Below, in pieces: positions 43,167 to 54,800 of a DNA stretch of 64,000 nucleotides. How positions within the stretch are numbered: the stretch's first letter is position 1; each line of letters opens with the position of its first letter. Position numbers and translations under genes: made by a program. The stretch spans positions 3,410,001-3,474,000 of the forward strand of contig NZ_UPHU01000001.1 of NCBI RefSeq assembly GCF_900566075.1, read 5' to 3'. This stretch comes from Mycobacterium pseudokansasii. GTDB taxonomy: Bacteria; Actinomycetota; Actinomycetes; Mycobacteriales; Mycobacteriaceae. The notes under the pieces are model-generated. The model had not been told where the DNA came from, did not search any database, and saw only the letters and a list, made by a program, of their open reading frames with translations.

Positions 43167-45791
43167 TCAGTCGCTCGGCAACCCCCCGGAAGCCAACTCG
43201 AGCACGTGAATCTCCCCCGTGGCGCCGTCGACCTCGATGAGCGCACCGGGCTGCAGGAATCGCGTCGCGCCCTGGACGTCGACCACACAAGGGAAGCCGA
43301 ACTCACGGGCCACGACGGCCGCGTGGGACATCGGGCCGCCGAGTTCGGTGACCACTGCCGCGGCGTAACAGAAGGCGGCGGTATAGCCGACATCGGTGAC
43401 CTCGGCCACCAGGATCTCGCCCGGCAGCAGGTCGTCGATGGTTTCCGGACGCACGATCCGCACCCGGCCGCGGACCCGGCCACCGCAAACGCCGACTCCA
43501 CGCAACGTGTCCCCCGCTCCCAATGCGGCCGACGACCCGGTCGATGGTTCCCAGCTCCCGCTGAACACGGTGGGCGGCACGACGGCGGTCAGCCTGCGTT
43601 GTTCGGCCCGCCGCCGGGCCACCAGCGCGGTGACATCATCGGGCAACGCGTCGAGCTCGTCGACCAGCAGATAGAACACGTCGTCGGGGGATTCCACGAC
43701 ACCGGCCGCGACCAGCCGGCGCCCATACTCACGCAGCAGAGCGCGCAGCACCCAAATCGCGCGGACCATCCTGTCGCGGCGGACTTCCCGATCCCGTAGC
43801 TGACGCGCCGCGAGCAGCGCAATGGCCTTGGCTCGCAACGGGATTACCGGATGCCGGGGCTCCGGTGCGGGCGGGGCGCTCAATGCCTTGGCAACCATCC
43901 GGACCAGCAGTTCCGGATTGTCGGCGTAGCTGGCTGACAGCATTTCGACCTCGGCAGGACCGCGATGGCCGATCAGCGAAAGCTCTTGCCGCACAAGGGC
44001 GTGAAACTGCGGCGCCGCCACCGCCAGCTTTTCCAGGCGCTCCCCAGGCTCGTCGAGCACTCGCATCACGGCGGGATCCCGCCCGGCCGCCGCCACCAGC
44101 CGCTGCACGGCTTCCACCGGACGCGCGCTGACCAATTGCGGCCCGGCCGCCGGCGCGGTGTCTCGGCCGCACAGAGCACGCAACAACACGTTGAAGGCGG
44201 CACACAGCATGAATGACCCCGAGGCCAAGACCCAGCCGTGAACCACGTGGTCCCGTGCCAGCAAGATCAAGCTCAGCAGCCGGCGGTCGTCCAGCTGCGA
44301 AATGTCGCGGGTCAGATGTTCCAGACGGTCGACGTCATCGAGATAGTCGCTGGTGTCACGCGGCGAGCCGGCGCTCAATCCGACCAGGTTGACGCCGAAA
44401 ACCCCGATGTTGCGGATGGTGCGCAACAGCCTGCGGCCGCGGCGTGATTCCGACGGCGGGCGCTCCTCCCCGAAGATGGGAAGCGCCGCCATGCTGGGAC
44501 CGAAGAATCCGCTGTTGCTGACGATCATCGCAGGTTTGGCGAACGGCACGGTCTCGGCCATGAAATATGCCGAGGTGATGGCCCCGTACAGTCTGTGGGC
44601 GAACACCGCCACCGTGCGCATCGCGATTTCGCGTTGGATCACCCCACCGGGCCGAAGCCGTTCGGCAATGCCCACCCCGCCGGCACGCAGTCCGCGTACG
44701 GTGACCGACGCCGACGACGGCGAGAACGGACCGGGCAGCGCCTCGGATAAGTTGGTGGCCAGGAACGTCGGAAACCGCGGATCGATCGGGGTGTCGAACT
44801 CGCCGTTAACGCCTTCGGGCCCAGCCAGTCTGGGAACAACTCCATCCTCGGCCGGGGTGTCGAGGGCCGGAAGGTCCTGGATCGTGGCCAGCCGCCAAGG
44901 CAGGGCGAACACCCGGCTGCCCACGGAGACCCGGCCCCGCACCGCCAGGACGAAATCTTGGACGGCCTCCTCGGCCGTCCACGCCGCTCGGAATCCCCAC
45001 TCGTCGTGCAGCCGCGATGTGTCCATCGTCGGAACGCCTTGCAGCAGTTCGAGTTCGGCGAAGGATGGGACACGCTGCAGCACTGCGGAGGTAATCGGCA
45101 GAACTGGGCGGCCCAGTGCGGCGGCGATCTGGCGAAAAGTCGGCTGACCCGCATTGGCCAGGTTCACCGCACCACTGTCGGTACCCAGGATGGCCCGGAT
45201 CAGCAGGCGCAGCACGTCGTCGACGTGGACAACCTGCACGACGGAATCGGCCGACAAGTCGGGGAACGCCGGCAGGGCCCACACCCGCCGCACCCAATTG
45301 TCGACGCTGCGGCCGACTATCAGTGCCGAACGCACGGCGACCCATTGGGCTCCGGACTCCGCCAGCATCTGCTCAACCCAGGCTTTGTGCCGGCCCTCCA
45401 TGGAACTCGGTGCGACTTCGGCGTTCTCGGCGACTGGTGGTTCCCCAGCCCGGTAGACGTGGGCGGAGCTGGCGAAGACGATGCGCGCGGTTCCCGACAT
45501 GCTCATCGCTTCCAAGATGTTGCGCGTGCCGTCGATATTGACCTGGTGGCTGAGGGGGCTGTCGGGCCCGGGGCTCCTGGCCCATGCGCAGTGCGCTACG
45601 ACGTCGGCGCCGGTGATCGCGCGCCTGACCGCGGCCGCATCCCGGATGTCTGCTGTAACGAAATCGGCTGCGCTGGGCCAGCTCGCGGGTCGATGGCGGG
45701 CGATACCGACAACCTGGTGGCCTTGGCTGAGCAATCTGGCGGTAAGGCCCCGCCCGAGTACTCCGCCGGCCCCGGTGATCGCGACTTTCAT
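43167..45791 (-). CDS. NAD-dependent epimerase fused to PEP-utilising mobile (swivel) domain (Rv2047c-like)
   Basis: About 874 residues. The N-terminal 300 form an extended short-chain dehydrogenase/epimerase (TGAGGVLGRGLTARLLS; active-site-like region FASSAHVY). A large helical middle follows. The last 100 carry a PEP-utilising swivel domain with phosphorylatable His in GGPMSHAAVVAREFGFP. No ATP-grasp or PEP barrel is present. It starts 43 bases after pks12 on the same strand and is probably co-transcribed, as Rv2047c is. Role in mycoketide processing is plausible but unknown. Confidence 0.87.
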   Translation of the reverse strand: MKVAITGAGGVLGRGLTARLLSQGHQVVGIARHRPASWPSAADFVTADIRDAAAVRRAITGADVVAHCAWARSPGPDSPLSHQVNIDGTRNILEAMSMSGTARIVFASSAHVYRAGEPPVAENAEVAPSSMEGRHKAWVEQMLAESGAQWVAVRSALIVGRSVDNWVRRVWALPAFPDLSADSVVQVVHVDDVLRLLIRAILGTDSGAVNLANAGQPTFRQIAAALGRPVLPITSAVLQRVPSFAELELLQGVPTMDTSRLHDEWGFRAAWTAEEAVQDFVLAVRGRVSVGSRVFALPWRLATIQDLPALDTPAEDGVVPRLAGPEGVNGEFDTPIDPRFPTFLATNLSEALPGPFSPSSASVTVRGLRAGGVGIAERLRPGGVIQREIAMRTVAVFAHRLYGAITSAYFMAETVPFAKPAMIVSNSGFFGPSMAALPIFGEERPPSESRRGRRLLRTIRNIGVFGVNLVGLSAGSPRDTSDYLDDVDRLEHLTRDISQLDDRRLLSLILLARDHVVHGWVLASGSFMLCAAFNVLLRALCGRDTAPAAGPQLVSARPVEAVQRLVAAAGRDPAVMRVLDEPGERLEKLAVAAPQFHALVRQELSLIGHRGPAEVEMLSASYADNPELLVRMVAKALSAPPAPEPRHPVIPLRAKAIALLAARQLRDREVRRDRMVRAIWVLRALLREYGRRLVAAGVVESPDDVFYLLVDELDALPDDVTALVARRRAEQRRLTAVVPPTVFSGSWEPSTGSSAALGAGDTLRGVGVCGGRVRGRVRIVRPETIDDLLPGEILVAEVTDVGYTAAFCYAAAVVTELGGPMSHAAVVAREFGFPCVVDVQGATRFLQPGALIEVDGATGEIHVLELASGGLPSD

Positions 45792-45834
45792 CGAGCTGTT
45801 CGCCCCCACTGCATCGTCGCCGGTTCGCGCATGG

Positions 45835-48800
45835 CTATTCGTCGTCGTCCATGAATGCGACGTTGACCAGGTCGTCGAGGTCCATGTCGGCAATGTCTTT
45901 TTCGGTGGTCGCTGCCGACGTTGCCGCCTGACCGTTCACCTCGGTTTCCTGGGCCAAGGCCAGCAGCAGGTCCAGCACTCCCGCCTGTCGAAGGCGCTTG
46001 ATCGGGATGGACGCCACCACGCGCTGCAGTTCGGCTTCACCGGGGGCGGTGACCGGGGCCTGCTGCGGCGCCGAGCCCAGAAGTTCGCGGTGCATGTAGC
46101 CGGCCAGCGCAGCGGAGTTGGGGTAATCGAAAATGAGCGTGGGCGAAAGCGCCAGACCGGTCGCGGATTTGAGCCTGTTGCGCATTTCGACCGCGGTCAG
46201 CGAATCGAAGCCCAACTCCTGGAACGCCCGGTCCGGGTCAATGGCTTCCGGGCTGGAATTACCCAGCACGGTCGCGATGTTAGACCGCACCAGGTCCAGC
46301 AGGACCGCGTGCTGCTCGTCTTCGGGCAAGCCATCCAGGCGTTGCAGCAGCGCGGATTTCGACTTGGCCGCGGCCAGTGAGTCGTCGACCTGGCGCCGCG
46401 TCGGCGCGTTGATCAGGTCGACGAACATCGGTGGCAGCGTGCCGCTATCGAACTTGACCCGCAACGCGGCAAAGTCGATGTGGGCGGGCAACATGAACGG
46501 TTCGTCGACGATCATGGCGGTGTCGAGCAATCCCAGTGCCTCCTCCGAGGACATCGCCACGATGCCGTCGCGGGCGAACCGCTTGAAGTCGACGCTCGCC
46601 AATCCGCCGGTCATGACACTGGCCTGATTCCACAGACCCCAACCCAGCGAGATTGCCGGCAGTCCGTGCGCCCGCCGGTGGACGGCCAGCCCGTCCAGGA
46701 ACGAGTTGGCGGCCGCGTAGTTGGCCTGACCCGACGACCCCACCAGCCCGGCCATCGACGAAAACATCACGAAGGCCGACACATCCAGATCGCAGGTCAG
46801 CTCGTGCAGATTCCACGCCGCGTCGACCTTGGCCCGTAGCACCGGTTCCATCCGCTCCGGTGTCAGCGAGGTCACCACGGCGTCATCGAGCGCGCCGGCG
46901 GTGTGGATCACGGCCGACAGCGGGTGCTGGACCGGGATATCGGCAATCACCTTTGCCAACGCGGCCCGATCGGCGGCATCACAAGCGACCACATGCACCT
47001 GTGCGCCGGCCGCACCCAATTCGGCCACCAATTCCTCGGCCCCGGGTGCGTCCGGGCCGCGCCGGCTGACCAGGACCAGTTGACGGACCCCGTGACGAGT
47101 CACGACGTGGCGTGCCAACGCCGAGCCGGCCATGCCGGTCCCGCCGGTGATCAGCACCGTGCCGGCCGCCCACGCGTCCGGCATGGTCATCACCACCTTG
47201 CCGACGTGGCGTGCCTGGCTCAGGTACCGCAACGCCGCCGGCGCGCGACGCACGTCGAACGTCGTGACCGGCAACGGCCGCAGCACCTCGTCGTCGAACA
47301 GCGCGGCCAGCTCGGCAAGAATCTGCGCAATGCGGTCCGGTCCGGCCTCGAAGAGGTCGAAAGCTCGGTAGCGCACTCCCGGGTAACGCTGCGCGATCAC
47401 TTCGGGTTCGCGGATGTCGGTCTTGCCCATCTCCAAAAACGCTCCGCCCGGGGCCACCAGACGCAGCGACGCATCCACGAAATCACCGGCCAGCGAGTCC
47501 AAGACCACGTCCACGCCGCGCCCACCGGTAGCGGAGCGGAACTTGTCCTCGAAGTCCAGGCTGCGCGAGTCGGAGATGTGGTCGTCGTCAAAGCCCATGG
47601 CCCGCAACGTGTCCCACTTGCCCTTGCTGGCGGTGGCGAATACCTCGAGACCCCAATGCCGGGCCAGCTGTACCGCCGCCATACCGACACCGCCGGTGGC
47701 GGCGTGCACCAGGATGCGTTGCCCCGGCTGCACGGACGCCAAATCGCGCAGCGCGTAATAGGCGGTGGCGAACACCACCGACGTGGTGGCCGCCGCGGTG
47801 TGCGACCAGCCCGCCGGGACCTTGACCAACAGCCTGCGGTCGGTGGTGGCGATCGTCCCGGTGCCTTCGGGGAACAAGCCCATGACTCGGTCGCCGACGG
47901 TGAAACCCCCATCGTCTGAGCCGGTTTCGAGGACAACACCGGACGCCTCGACACCCATCACCGCCTCGGGGTCGGGGTAGAGCCCCAGTGCGATCATGAC
48001 GTCCCGGAAATTAGCTGCGATGGCCGACAACCGCACCCGGACGTGTCCGGACTGCAGCGGAGCGTCGGCGTCGGGAATCGGCTCCAACCGCAGGTTTTCG
48101 AACGTGCCGGCCGCGCTCATGCCCAACCGCCACGGCCCGTCGCCCGGGGGAACCAACAGAGCACCGACCGTGCGGCTGCCGTGGACGCGGGCAATGTACA
48201 CCTGCCCACCACGCCACAACACCTGCGGCTCGCCGGCGGCCAATACCGCCGCAAGGGCCGATTCATCCAGGGCCGCATCGGTATCGACCAGCACGATACG
48301 TCCGGGATGCTCCGTCTGCGCCGAGCGCACCAGGCCCCAGATCGCCGCGCCAGCCAGGTCGGTGACGTCTTCGCCGGGCAGCGCGACAGCACCGCGCGTC
48401 GTCACCACCAATACCCCTGCGCCGTCGCGGGCGAGCCAGGACTGCAGCACGTCGAGCACCGAATTCGTGGCGGTGTAGACACCCGCCACCGCGTCACCGG
48501 CCACCGGCACGGATTCGAAGACCACCGTGGACGAGTCGCTGTCCGCCGTTGTTCCCCAGGCCACTACGGGCACCGGTTGCAGGGCGGCCGACGGCTGGGC
48601 CGACCAGTCCACCTGGAACAGCCGGTCGGGACCCGACCCGGATACCGCGGCTCGTAGCTGCTGATCGGTGACGGGCCGCGCCAGCATCGACGCGACCGAC
48701 AGCACCGGCAATCCGAGCCCGTCGGCCAGCTCGATCGACACCCTGGACGGCCCCACCGGCGCGATGCGCGCCCGAACCGCCGACGCGCCGCCAGCATGCA

Positions 48801-51800
48801 GCGACACGCCTTGCCAGGAGAACGGAACGAGCACCGAGCCCTCGGCAACGCCGAAATCGTCGGCGCCGTCGGAGGCCAGAATTACTGCGTGCAACGCCGC
48901 ATCCAGCATCACCGGATGAACTCCGAAGCCCGCGACCGACACCCCGGCGTCGGCGGGTAAGGCGACCTCGGCGAACACTTCATCGCCGCGTCGCCACATC
49001 GCGGTCAGCCCGCGGAACGCCGGGCCGTAGCCGTAGCCGCGCTCGGCCAACCGCTCGTACCCGTCGGCGACCTCCACCGGTACCGCGCCCACGGGTGGCC
49101 ACGTCGCCAAATCGGTTGTCGGAGCAAAGGACCCGTTCGTCAGCATGCCCTCGGCATGCAACACCCAGCCGGCGCCGGCCTCCGCACGGGAGTACACCGA
49201 CACCGCACGAGCGCCGGACTCGTCCGCACCGCCCACAATCACCTCAACCGCAACCGATGTCCCGGCAGGCAACACCAATGGCGCGGCGAGGGTCAACTCC
49301 TCGACCACTCCGCAGCCCACTTCGTCGCCGGCACGAATCGCCAACTCGACGAAGCCCGCTCCCGGGAAGATCACCACGCCGCCGACGGCATGATCGGCCA
49401 ACCAGCCCTGCGCGCGCAGCGATAACCGCCCGGTCAGCACGACGCCGCCGGAGGTCGGCAACTCCACCACCGCGCCGAGCAGCGCATGCTCGCTGGCCTC
49501 TAGGCCCAGATCGGTGGCGTCGGCCGCAACGCCGTCACCGGACAGCCAGAACCGCCGCCGCTGGAACGCGTACGTCGGCAACTCGACGAAGTTCGCCTGC
49601 CCCACCACGGTGCGCCAATCCACGCTGACACCGGCGACGAACGCTTGAGCCACGGCGTTGACCAAAGTCGCCGGCTCGGGCCGATCCTTGCGCAGCGCGG
49701 AGATCGTGAGGATCCCGGTACCGGGCAGCGATTCTTCGATCGACGCGGTGAGGCCGCTGCCCGGCCCGACTTCGAAGAAGCGGGTGGCACCGGCCGATTG
49801 GGCGAATCGGACGCTGTCGGCGAACCGGACCGCTTCCCGAATGTGACGCTTCCAGTAGGCCGGAGAGCCGAAGTCGTCGGCGGCCGGCGCACCGGTGACA
49901 TTGGAGATCACCGGAATCGCAGGTTGTCCGATGGCCAGGCCGCTTGCCACGGCGCCGAATTCGTCGATCATCGGGTCCATCAGCGGCGAGTGGAAGGCGT
50001 GCGAAACGGCCAGGCGATGTACCCGTCGGCCGTCAGCGCGCAACCGGTCGGCGACCGCGAGTACCGCATCTTCGGCGCCGGAAATCACCACGGAGGCAGG
50101 GCCGTTGACGGCGGCGACGCTGACGTCAGCGCCCAGCAGCGGCGCAACTTCTGCTTCGGTGGCCTGCACCGCGACCATCGCTCCGCCGGGCGGCAGGGCC
50201 TGCATGAACCGGCCGCGGGCGGCGACCAGAACCGCGGCGTTTTCCAGCGACAGGACACCGGCGACGTGTGCCGCCGAGATTTCACCGACCGAGTGGCCCA
50301 TCACGAAGTCCGGGCGCATTTCCCAGGATTCCAGCAGCCGGTACAGCGCGACTTCCACCGCGAACAGCGCCGGCTGCGCGAACTCCGTTGTGTTCAAGAG
50401 GTTCTCGTCGTGGCCCCAGATGACTTCGCGCAGCGGGCGCAGCAGGTGACGGTCCAGTTCGGCGACGACGGTGTTGAACGCCTCGGCGAACACCGGATAT
50501 CCGGCATGCAATCCCATTCCCATGCCCAGTAATTGGGAGCCTTGGCCGGGGAAGACGAACACCGTCTTGCCCGCCGGCACCGCGGTGCCCCGAACCACCG
50601 ACACCGCCTCCCCGCCGGCCAGCTCGTCCAGCCCGGCCAGCAACCGGTCCCGATCCCCGCCGACCACCACCGCGCGATGCTCAAACGTCGAGCGCCCCGC
50701 CAACGTCCACCCCACATCGGCCACATCCAGCCCGTCATGGGCCCGCAGATACCCGGCCAACCGCGCCGCCTGCGCACCCAACGCCGCATCCGACTTCGCC
50801 GACACCACCCACGGCACCACCACCGGCCGCGGCCCGACCTCCCGGGACTGCTGAGCCGGCACCGCCTCGATAATCACATGCGCATTGGTGCCACTGATCC
50901 CGAACGACGACACCCCCGCCCGCCTGACATGCCCATCAGCCGACCACGACCGCGCCTCGGTCAACAACGACACCGCCCCCGCCGACCAATCCACATGCGG
51001 AGACGGCTCATCGACATGCAACGTCGCCGGCAACACCTCATGGCGCATCGCCAACACCATCTTGATCACCCCGGCAACCCCCGCCGCGGCCTGCGTGTGA
51101 CCCATATTCGACTTGATCGACCCCAACCACAGCGGCTCACCACGCCCCTGCCCATAGGTCGCCAACAACGCCTGCGCCTCAATCGGATCCCCCAACGTGG
51201 TCCCGGTCCCATGACCCTCGACCACATCCACATCCGCCGCAGACAACCCCGCATTAGCCAACGCCGCCCGCACCACCCGCTGCTGCGACGGACCATTGGG
51301 CGCGGTCAACCCATTCGACGCCCCATCCTGATTCACCGCACAACCACGCACCACCGCCAGCACCGGATGCCCCAACCGCCGCGCATCCGAGAGCCGCTCC
51401 ACCACCAACATTCCCCCGCCCTCGGAGAAGCCGGTGCCGTCGGCCGCGCCGGCGAATGCTTTGCAGCGCCCGTCCGGTGACAATCCGCGCCAGCGACTGA
51501 ATTCCACGAAGATGTCGGGCGTGGCGTTGATGGTCACCCCGCCGGCCAGCGCCAGGTCACACTCACCCGAACGCAGCGACTGCACCGCCATATGCAACGC
51601 CACCAACGACGACGAACACGCCGTATCCACCGACACCGCCGGGCCCTCCAACCCCAGCACATAGGCCACCCGGCCGGAGGCCACACTCGACAGCTGGCCG
51701 GTCAGCCGGAAGCCTTCCACCGGTTCGGCCGCGAACATGCCATAGCCCTGGGTCATGACTCCGGCGAAGACGCCGGTGGCGCTACCGCGCAGGCTGCCGG

Positions 51801-54800
51801 GCTCGATTCCGGCTCGCTCCAAGGCTTCCCAGGACAACTCCAGGAACATGCGTTGCTGCGGGTCCATCGCCAGGGCCTCACTGGGGCCGACGCCGAAAAA
51901 CGCCGGATCGAAGTCGCCGACCCGCTCCACGAAACCGCCGGTGCGGGTGTAGCAGGCGCCGGGCGTGTCAGGATCCGGGTTGAACAGCCCTGCGACGTCC
52001 CAGCCCCGGTCGTCGGGGAATTCGGACAGCACGTCACGGCCCTGAACCAGCATGTCCCACAGGTCATCTGGTGACTCGATCCCACCGGGGTAACGACATG
52101 CCATGCCCACGATGGCAATCGGGTCGTCACCCGCTGCGCGCACCGCCGATACGTGCTTGATCTCCTGCGGAACACCGGCAAGTTCGCTGCGAATGTAGCC
52201 GGCCAGGCCGTTGGGGGTCGGGTAGTCGAAGATGAGCGTGGGTGAAAGGGTAAGGCCGGTAGCAGATTTGAGCCGGTTGCGCATTTCGACCGCGGTCAGT
52301 GAGTCGAAGCCCAATTCCTGGAACGCCTTGTCGGCATCGACGGCCTCGGGTGCGATGTTGCCCAGGACCGTGGCGATGTGGGACCGCACCAAATCCAGCA
52401 CCACGGCGTGCTGTTCGGCTTCGGGCAGGCCGTGCAGGCGATGCGCCAGCGCCGATTTCGACTTGGCGGCAGCCAGCGCGTCGTCGACCTGGCGTCTGGT
52501 CGGCGCGTTGACCAGATCGCTCAACATCGGCGGCACCGCCACCGCGTGGGCCCGCAGCGCGCTCAGGTCGATACGGGCGAGCGCCAGTAACGGCTGGTCG
52601 ACGATCAGCGCGGTGTCGAACAATTCCATCGCCTCATCCGAGGACAGCGCCAGCACACCTTCGCGACCCAGCCGGGCACGGTCAGCGGCGCCCAGTCCGC
52701 CGGTCATGTCGCTGGTCTGCTCCCACAGGCCCCACCCCAGCGACATCGCCGGCAAGCCGTGGGCCCGCCGGTGCGCGGCCAACCCGTCCAGGAAGGTGTT
52801 GGCCGCCGCATAGTTGGCCTGACCCGACGACCCCACCAGCCCGGCCATCGACGAAAACATCACGAACGCAGCCACATCCAGGTCGCGGGTCAGCTCGTGT
52901 AAATTCCACGCCGCATCGACCTTGGCCCGCAGTACGGCATCGAGGCGCGCCGGTGTCAACGACGTAATCACCGCGTCGTCAAGCACACCGGCCGCATGGA
53001 TCACGGCGGACAACGGGTGCTGCGCCGGGATGTCGGCGATCACCTCGGCCAGCGCGGCACGATCGGCGGCATCACGTGCCACCACCTCCACCTGCGCGCC
53101 GGCGGCAGCCAACTCGGTGACCAACTCCGCGGCCCCGGGGGCATCGGCACCGCGCCGGCTGAGCAACACCAGATGACGGACCCCATGGCGAGTCACTATG
53201 TGACGCGCCAAGACCGAGCCCGCCATGCCGGTTCCGCCGGTGATCACGACGGTGCCGGCAGCCCACGCGTCCGGCATGGTCATGACGACCTTGCCGGTAT
53301 GGCGCGCCTGACTGAGGTACCGCAAGGCCGCCGGCGCCCGCCGGATATCGAACGTCGTCACCGGCAACGGCCGCAGCACCCCGGCGTCGAACAATGCGGC
53401 CAGTTCGAGCAGGTACTGGTGCATGCGGGGACGGCCGGGCTCGAAGAGGTCGAAGGCGCGGTAGCGCACGCCCGGATATTCCTGCGCGATCACGCCGGGG
53501 TCGCGGATGTCGGTCTTGCCCATCTCGAGGAACACCCCGCCGGGCCCCAGCAGGCGCAGCGACGCGTCGACGAATTCACCGGCCAGCGAGTCCAATACGA
53601 CATCCATGCCGCGGCCGCCGGTGACCGCGCGGAATTTGTCCTCGAATTCCAGGCTGCGCGAGTCGGAGATGTGGTCGTCGTCAAAGCCCATGGCGCGCAA
53701 GGTGTCCCACTTGCCCTTGCTGGCGGTGGCGTACACCTCCAGACCCAGATGCCGGGCCAGCTGTACGGCCGCCATGCCGACCCCGCCGGTGGCGGCGTGC
53801 ACGAGCACCCGCTGACCCGGTTGGACGTCGGCCAGGTGGACGAAGGCGTAGTACGCGGTGGTGAAGACGGCCGAGATGGCGGCGGCTTCGGCGTATGACC
53901 AGTCGGCGGGCATCGGCAGCAATAGCCGCACGTCGCCGGCCACCAGCGTGCCGCTGCCGTCGGGGAAGAAACCGTACACCGAGTCGCCGACGGCGAATTC
54001 GGTCGCTCCCGGGCCGACCTCGACGACGACGCCGGCGCCCTCGCCGCCGATCAAGGCATCGTGGGTGAACATGCCCAGGGTGATCATGATGTCGCGGAAG
54101 TTGGCGGCGATGGCGCGCAGGGCCACCCGAACCTGGCCCGGGCCCAACGGCGCGCCGGCGTTGGGAACCGGCTCCAGCCGCAGGTTCTCGAACGTGCCCG
54201 CACTGCTCAGACCCAGCCGCCACGGCCCGCCGGACGGCGGCACCAGGATGCCGTCAACGTCGCGGCTGGCGTGCACCCGCGGGGTGTAGGCCTGTCCGTT
54301 GCGCAGCAGCACCTGCGGTTCGCCGACCGCCAATGCTGTTGTTACCGCCGAATCACCAAGCGGCACATCGGAATCCACCAGGACCAGCCGACCGGGGTTT
54401 TCGGTTTGCGCCGACCGCACCAATCCCCACACCGCGGCCCCCGCCAGGTCGGTGACGTCCTCACCCGGCAGCGCCACGGCACCCCGGGTGGCGACCACCA
54501 GCACTCCGGAGTCATGATCGGCCAGCCACGATTGCACGGCTGCCAGCGCCCGGCCGGCGCTTTCGTGGGTCGCGGCCACCGGATCGTCAACAGCGACAAC
54601 ACATTCGAAGACGTCGTAGCACGCGGGTGCATCGGCGCTCGCGGCGGTCGCCGGTGACCAGACGACCTCGAATAGTCGGTCGGCACCCGCGCCGGACAAC
54701 ACGGCCCGCAGTTGCTGCTCGCTGACCGGTCGGGCCACCATCGCGGCGACCGACAGCACCGGCAAGCCGAGGTCGTCGGCAAGCTCGACCGACACCGCCG

